A DNA stretch of 15,979 bases from JADJEI01 sp035328465 (lineage in GTDB: Bacteria > Bacteroidota > Ignavibacteria > Ignavibacteriales > Ignavibacteriaceae). This document shows positions 14,573 to 15,979 of this stretch, piece after piece. The stretch is taken from contig DAOLIQ010000075.1 in assembly GCA_035328465.1 (NCBI GenBank), positions 1-15,979 of the forward strand, given 5' to 3'. The position numbers were made by a program, and so were the translations under genes. Within the stretch, counting starts at the first letter, position 1. Every line of letters begins with the position of its first letter. The notes beneath the pieces are model-generated. The model saw nothing but the letters and a program-made list of their open reading frames with translations, searched no databases and was not told where the DNA came from.

Positions 14573-14758
14573 TTAATTATCCATTTATTGATTGATTTTG
14601 AATTTAAAATTAACGGATAAATGCCTTAAAAACAATTTGGGCCCAACTCTATAATAGTTTTACAATTTTAACTTCATTCTGTTTAAACTCATATCACTCA
14701 ATATCTATATCTGTTTTCTACCGTTATAAAATTACTTAAAATCTTTATTTTTTCAATC

Positions 14759-14789
14759 TTGACTTTTTAGTATAGATTAGATAACTTTG
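14759..14789 (+). promoter_or_regulatory. Bacteroidota-type promoter of sufB
   Basis: TTG at 14759-14761 (inside a TTGACT) and TAACTTTG at 14782-14789 match the -33 TTG and -7 TAnnTTTG elements of Bacteroidota sigma factor promoters, separated by 20 bases, which is the usual distance. A start of transcription near 14796 would leave a leader of about 30 bases before the sufB ATG. The TTGACT also resembles a sigma-70 -35 box, but a TATAAT-like -10 at 17 bases is poor. It is the best promoter in the window. Confidence 0.6.
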
Positions 14790-14799
14790 AACTGCAAGT

Positions 14800-14818
14800 T
14801 AAAAACGACTTGTTTTTA
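14800..14818 (+). repeat. AT-rich inverted repeat in the sufB leader
   Basis: TAAAAAC, a five-base loop GACTT, then GTTTTTA form a perfect seven-base inverted repeat. It ends one base before the sufB ribosome binding site and lies downstream of the predicted transcription start. As RNA it would be a weak hairpin; as DNA it could be a protein-binding site. Either could regulate sufB. Confidence 0.4.
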
Positions 14819-14819
14819 T

Positions 14820-14823
14820 GGAG
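14820..14823 (+). promoter_or_regulatory. Ribosome binding site of sufB
   Basis: GGAG, five bases before the ATG at 14829. It selects this ATG over the out-of-frame ATGs at 14818 and 14825, both of which soon reach stop codons. Confidence 0.65.
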
Positions 14824-14828
14824 AATGA

Positions 14829-15979
14829 ATGAGTACAACAGAAACCCAGAAAATTGAAGAATTAGCTAATAAAGAGTATAAATTTGGATTTGTAACTGAT
14901 ATCGAATCGGATACGCTTCCTAAAGGTTTGAACGAGGATATCGTCCGCCAGCTTTCTGCAAAGAAACATGAACCCGAATGGATGACCGAATGGAGATTGA
15001 AAGCTTACCGCCATTGGTTAACGATGGAAGAACCAAAATGGCCAAATGTTAAATATCCGCCTGTGGATTACCAGGAGATTTCTTACTACTCCGCACCAAA
15101 GTCAACTCCAAAATATAAAAGCCTGGATGAAGTTGATCCCGAACTTCTTGATACTTACAAGAAACTTGGAATTTCTTTAGATGAACAAAAGATTCTTGCA
15201 GGAGTTGCAGTCGATGCTGTGTTTGATTCTGTTTCTGTTGCAACAACTTTTAAAGGAAAACTAAATGAAATGGGAATTATTTTCTGTTCATTTTCGGAAG
15301 CGATTCGTGAGCATCCGGATTTAGTAAAAAAATATTTGGGTAGTGTGGTTCCTTACACAGATAATTATTACGCAGCATTAAACTCCGCTGTTTTCAGCGA
15401 TGGCTCTTTCGTTTACATTCCAAAAGGTGTTCGCTGCCCAATGGAGCTTTCAACTTACTTTAGAATTAATGCGGCAAACACAGGGCAGTTTGAAAGAACA
15501 TTGATTATAGCCGATGATAACGCTTATGTAAGTTATCTTGAAGGATGCACCGCACCAATGAGAGATGAAAATCAATTACACGCTGCTGTGGTTGAGTTGG
15601 TTGCTTTGGAAAACTCGCAAATAAAATATTCAACAGTTCAAAATTGGTATCCCGGTGATAAAGATGGTAAAGGCGGAATTTATAATTTCGTTACAAAACG
15701 CGGTGCTTGTCGTGGGACTAATTCTAAAATCAGCTGGACACAGGTTGAAACCGGCTCCGCAATAACCTGGAAATATCCAAGTTGTATTTTACAAGGCGAT
15801 AATTCAATTGGAGAATTTTATTCCGTTGCAGTTACAAATAATATGCAGCAGGCAGATACCGGAACAAAGATGATTCATCTTGGAAAGAATACAAGAAGCA
15901 CAATAGTATCAAAAGGAATATCTGCAGGAAGAAGCAATAATAGTTATCGCGGCTTAGTTAAGATTGGGAAAAAAGCCGA
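14829..15979 (+). CDS. sufB: Fe-S cluster assembly scaffold protein SufB (partial, runs off window)
   Basis: SufB is a core subunit of the SufBCD scaffold on which iron-sulfur clusters are built in the cytoplasm, using sulfur from SufS (with SufE/SufU). The first 383 codons are in the window with no stop, so the last part (usual length ~470-480) lies beyond. Recognition is strong: YKFGFVTDIESDTLPKGLNE near the start; ISYYSAPK; GIIFCSFSEAIREHPDLVKKY; SDGSFVYIPKGVRCPMELSTYFRIN; YVSYLEGCTAPM, which contains the conserved cysteine of the beta-helix core; and TKRGACRGTNSKISWTQVETGSAITWKYPSC. All are hallmark SufB segments. ATG 14829 is chosen because GGAG precedes it and the N-terminus MSTTETQKIEELANKEYKFG fits the family. 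Genes sufC, sufD and sufS would be expected downstream, outside the window. It is a housekeeping gene that marks the edge of the glycan locus. Confidence 0.96.
   Translation, partial: MSTTETQKIEELANKEYKFGFVTDIESDTLPKGLNEDIVRQLSAKKHEPEWMTEWRLKAYRHWLTMEEPKWPNVKYPPVDYQEISYYSAPKSTPKYKSLDEVDPELLDTYKKLGISLDEQKILAGVAVDAVFDSVSVATTFKGKLNEMGIIFCSFSEAIREHPDLVKKYLGSVVPYTDNYYAALNSAVFSDGSFVYIPKGVRCPMELSTYFRINAANTGQFERTLIIADDNAYVSYLEGCTAPMRDENQLHAAVVELVALENSQIKYSTVQNWYPGDKDGKGGIYNFVTKRGACRGTNSKISWTQVETGSAITWKYPSCILQGDNSIGEFYSVAVTNNMQQADTGTKMIHLGKNTRSTIVSKGISAGRSNNSYRGLVKIGKKA

Noticed and set aside
14650..14655. Plus-strand TATAAT in the GT2-sufB gap
   Set aside because: No -35-like element stands about 17 bases upstream, and the TAnnTTTG promoter closer to sufB is better.
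15049..15246. Minus-strand 65-codon frame inside sufB
   Set aside because: sufB is unmistakable on the plus strand; the antisense frame is Gln/Leu-rich noise.

Overview
The window is AT-rich bacterial DNA (about one third G+C by eye). It holds a surface-glycan biosynthesis locus next to a housekeeping iron-sulfur cluster gene, sufB. The likely source is a Bacteroidota/Chlorobiota-type bacterium, plausibly Ignavibacteria, from a metagenome or draft assembly. Three things suggest this: the sufB promoter matches the Bacteroidota TTG-N20-TAnnTTTG architecture exactly; the coding style is very AT-rich; and the gene set (YfhO family protein, GT2/GT4/GT9 glycosyltransferases, Wzx flippase, lipoprotein beta-propeller) is typical of that group. 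The taxonomic call is inference, not proof.

Layout. (1) Bases 1 to about 217 are strikingly GC-rich and carry a fragment of an unrelated gene on the minus strand. At about 214-222 the composition flips abruptly and a methyltransferase lacking its native N-terminus begins. This looks like a chimeric join, and the open frame beginning at 173 is a fusion artefact at its 5' end. (2) 999-2312 (minus): a lipoprotein with a five-bladed-propeller-like domain. (3) 2520-6236 (plus): a tight four-gene unit of methyltransferase, DegT/DnrJ/EryC1/StrS sugar aminotransferase, GNAT acetyltransferase and GT4 glycosyltransferase. (4) 14572-6233 (minus): a long unit of six genes, transcribed in the order GT2 polyprenyl-phosphate glycosyltransferase, GT9, GT4, methyltransferase, YfhO membrane protein, Wzx-type flippase. 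It meets the plus-strand unit head-on at shared stop codons. (5) 14829 to the end (plus): sufB, cut by the window edge, with a well-formed promoter, leader hairpin and ribosome binding site.

How the genes may work together. The aminotransferase and GNAT pair would make an N-acylated amino-deoxy sugar nucleotide. The GT4 and GT9 enzymes would build an oligosaccharide on a lipid carrier, and the flippase would export it. The methyltransferases could modify or cap sugars. The GT2 enzyme (two C-terminal membrane segments) and the YfhO protein resemble the two halves of a polyprenyl-phosphate-sugar/periplasmic transfer system, which would add side-branch sugars outside the membrane. No polymerase (Wzy), initiating phosphoglycosyltransferase or nucleotide-sugar synthase is visible, so the locus probably continues beyond the window or relies on genes elsewhere.

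No tRNA, rRNA, CRISPR array, insertion sequence or toxin-antitoxin pair was seen. No intergenic stretch exceeds 300 bases; the longest are 14573-14828 (256 bases, divergent promoter region) and 2313-2519 (207 bases, divergent).
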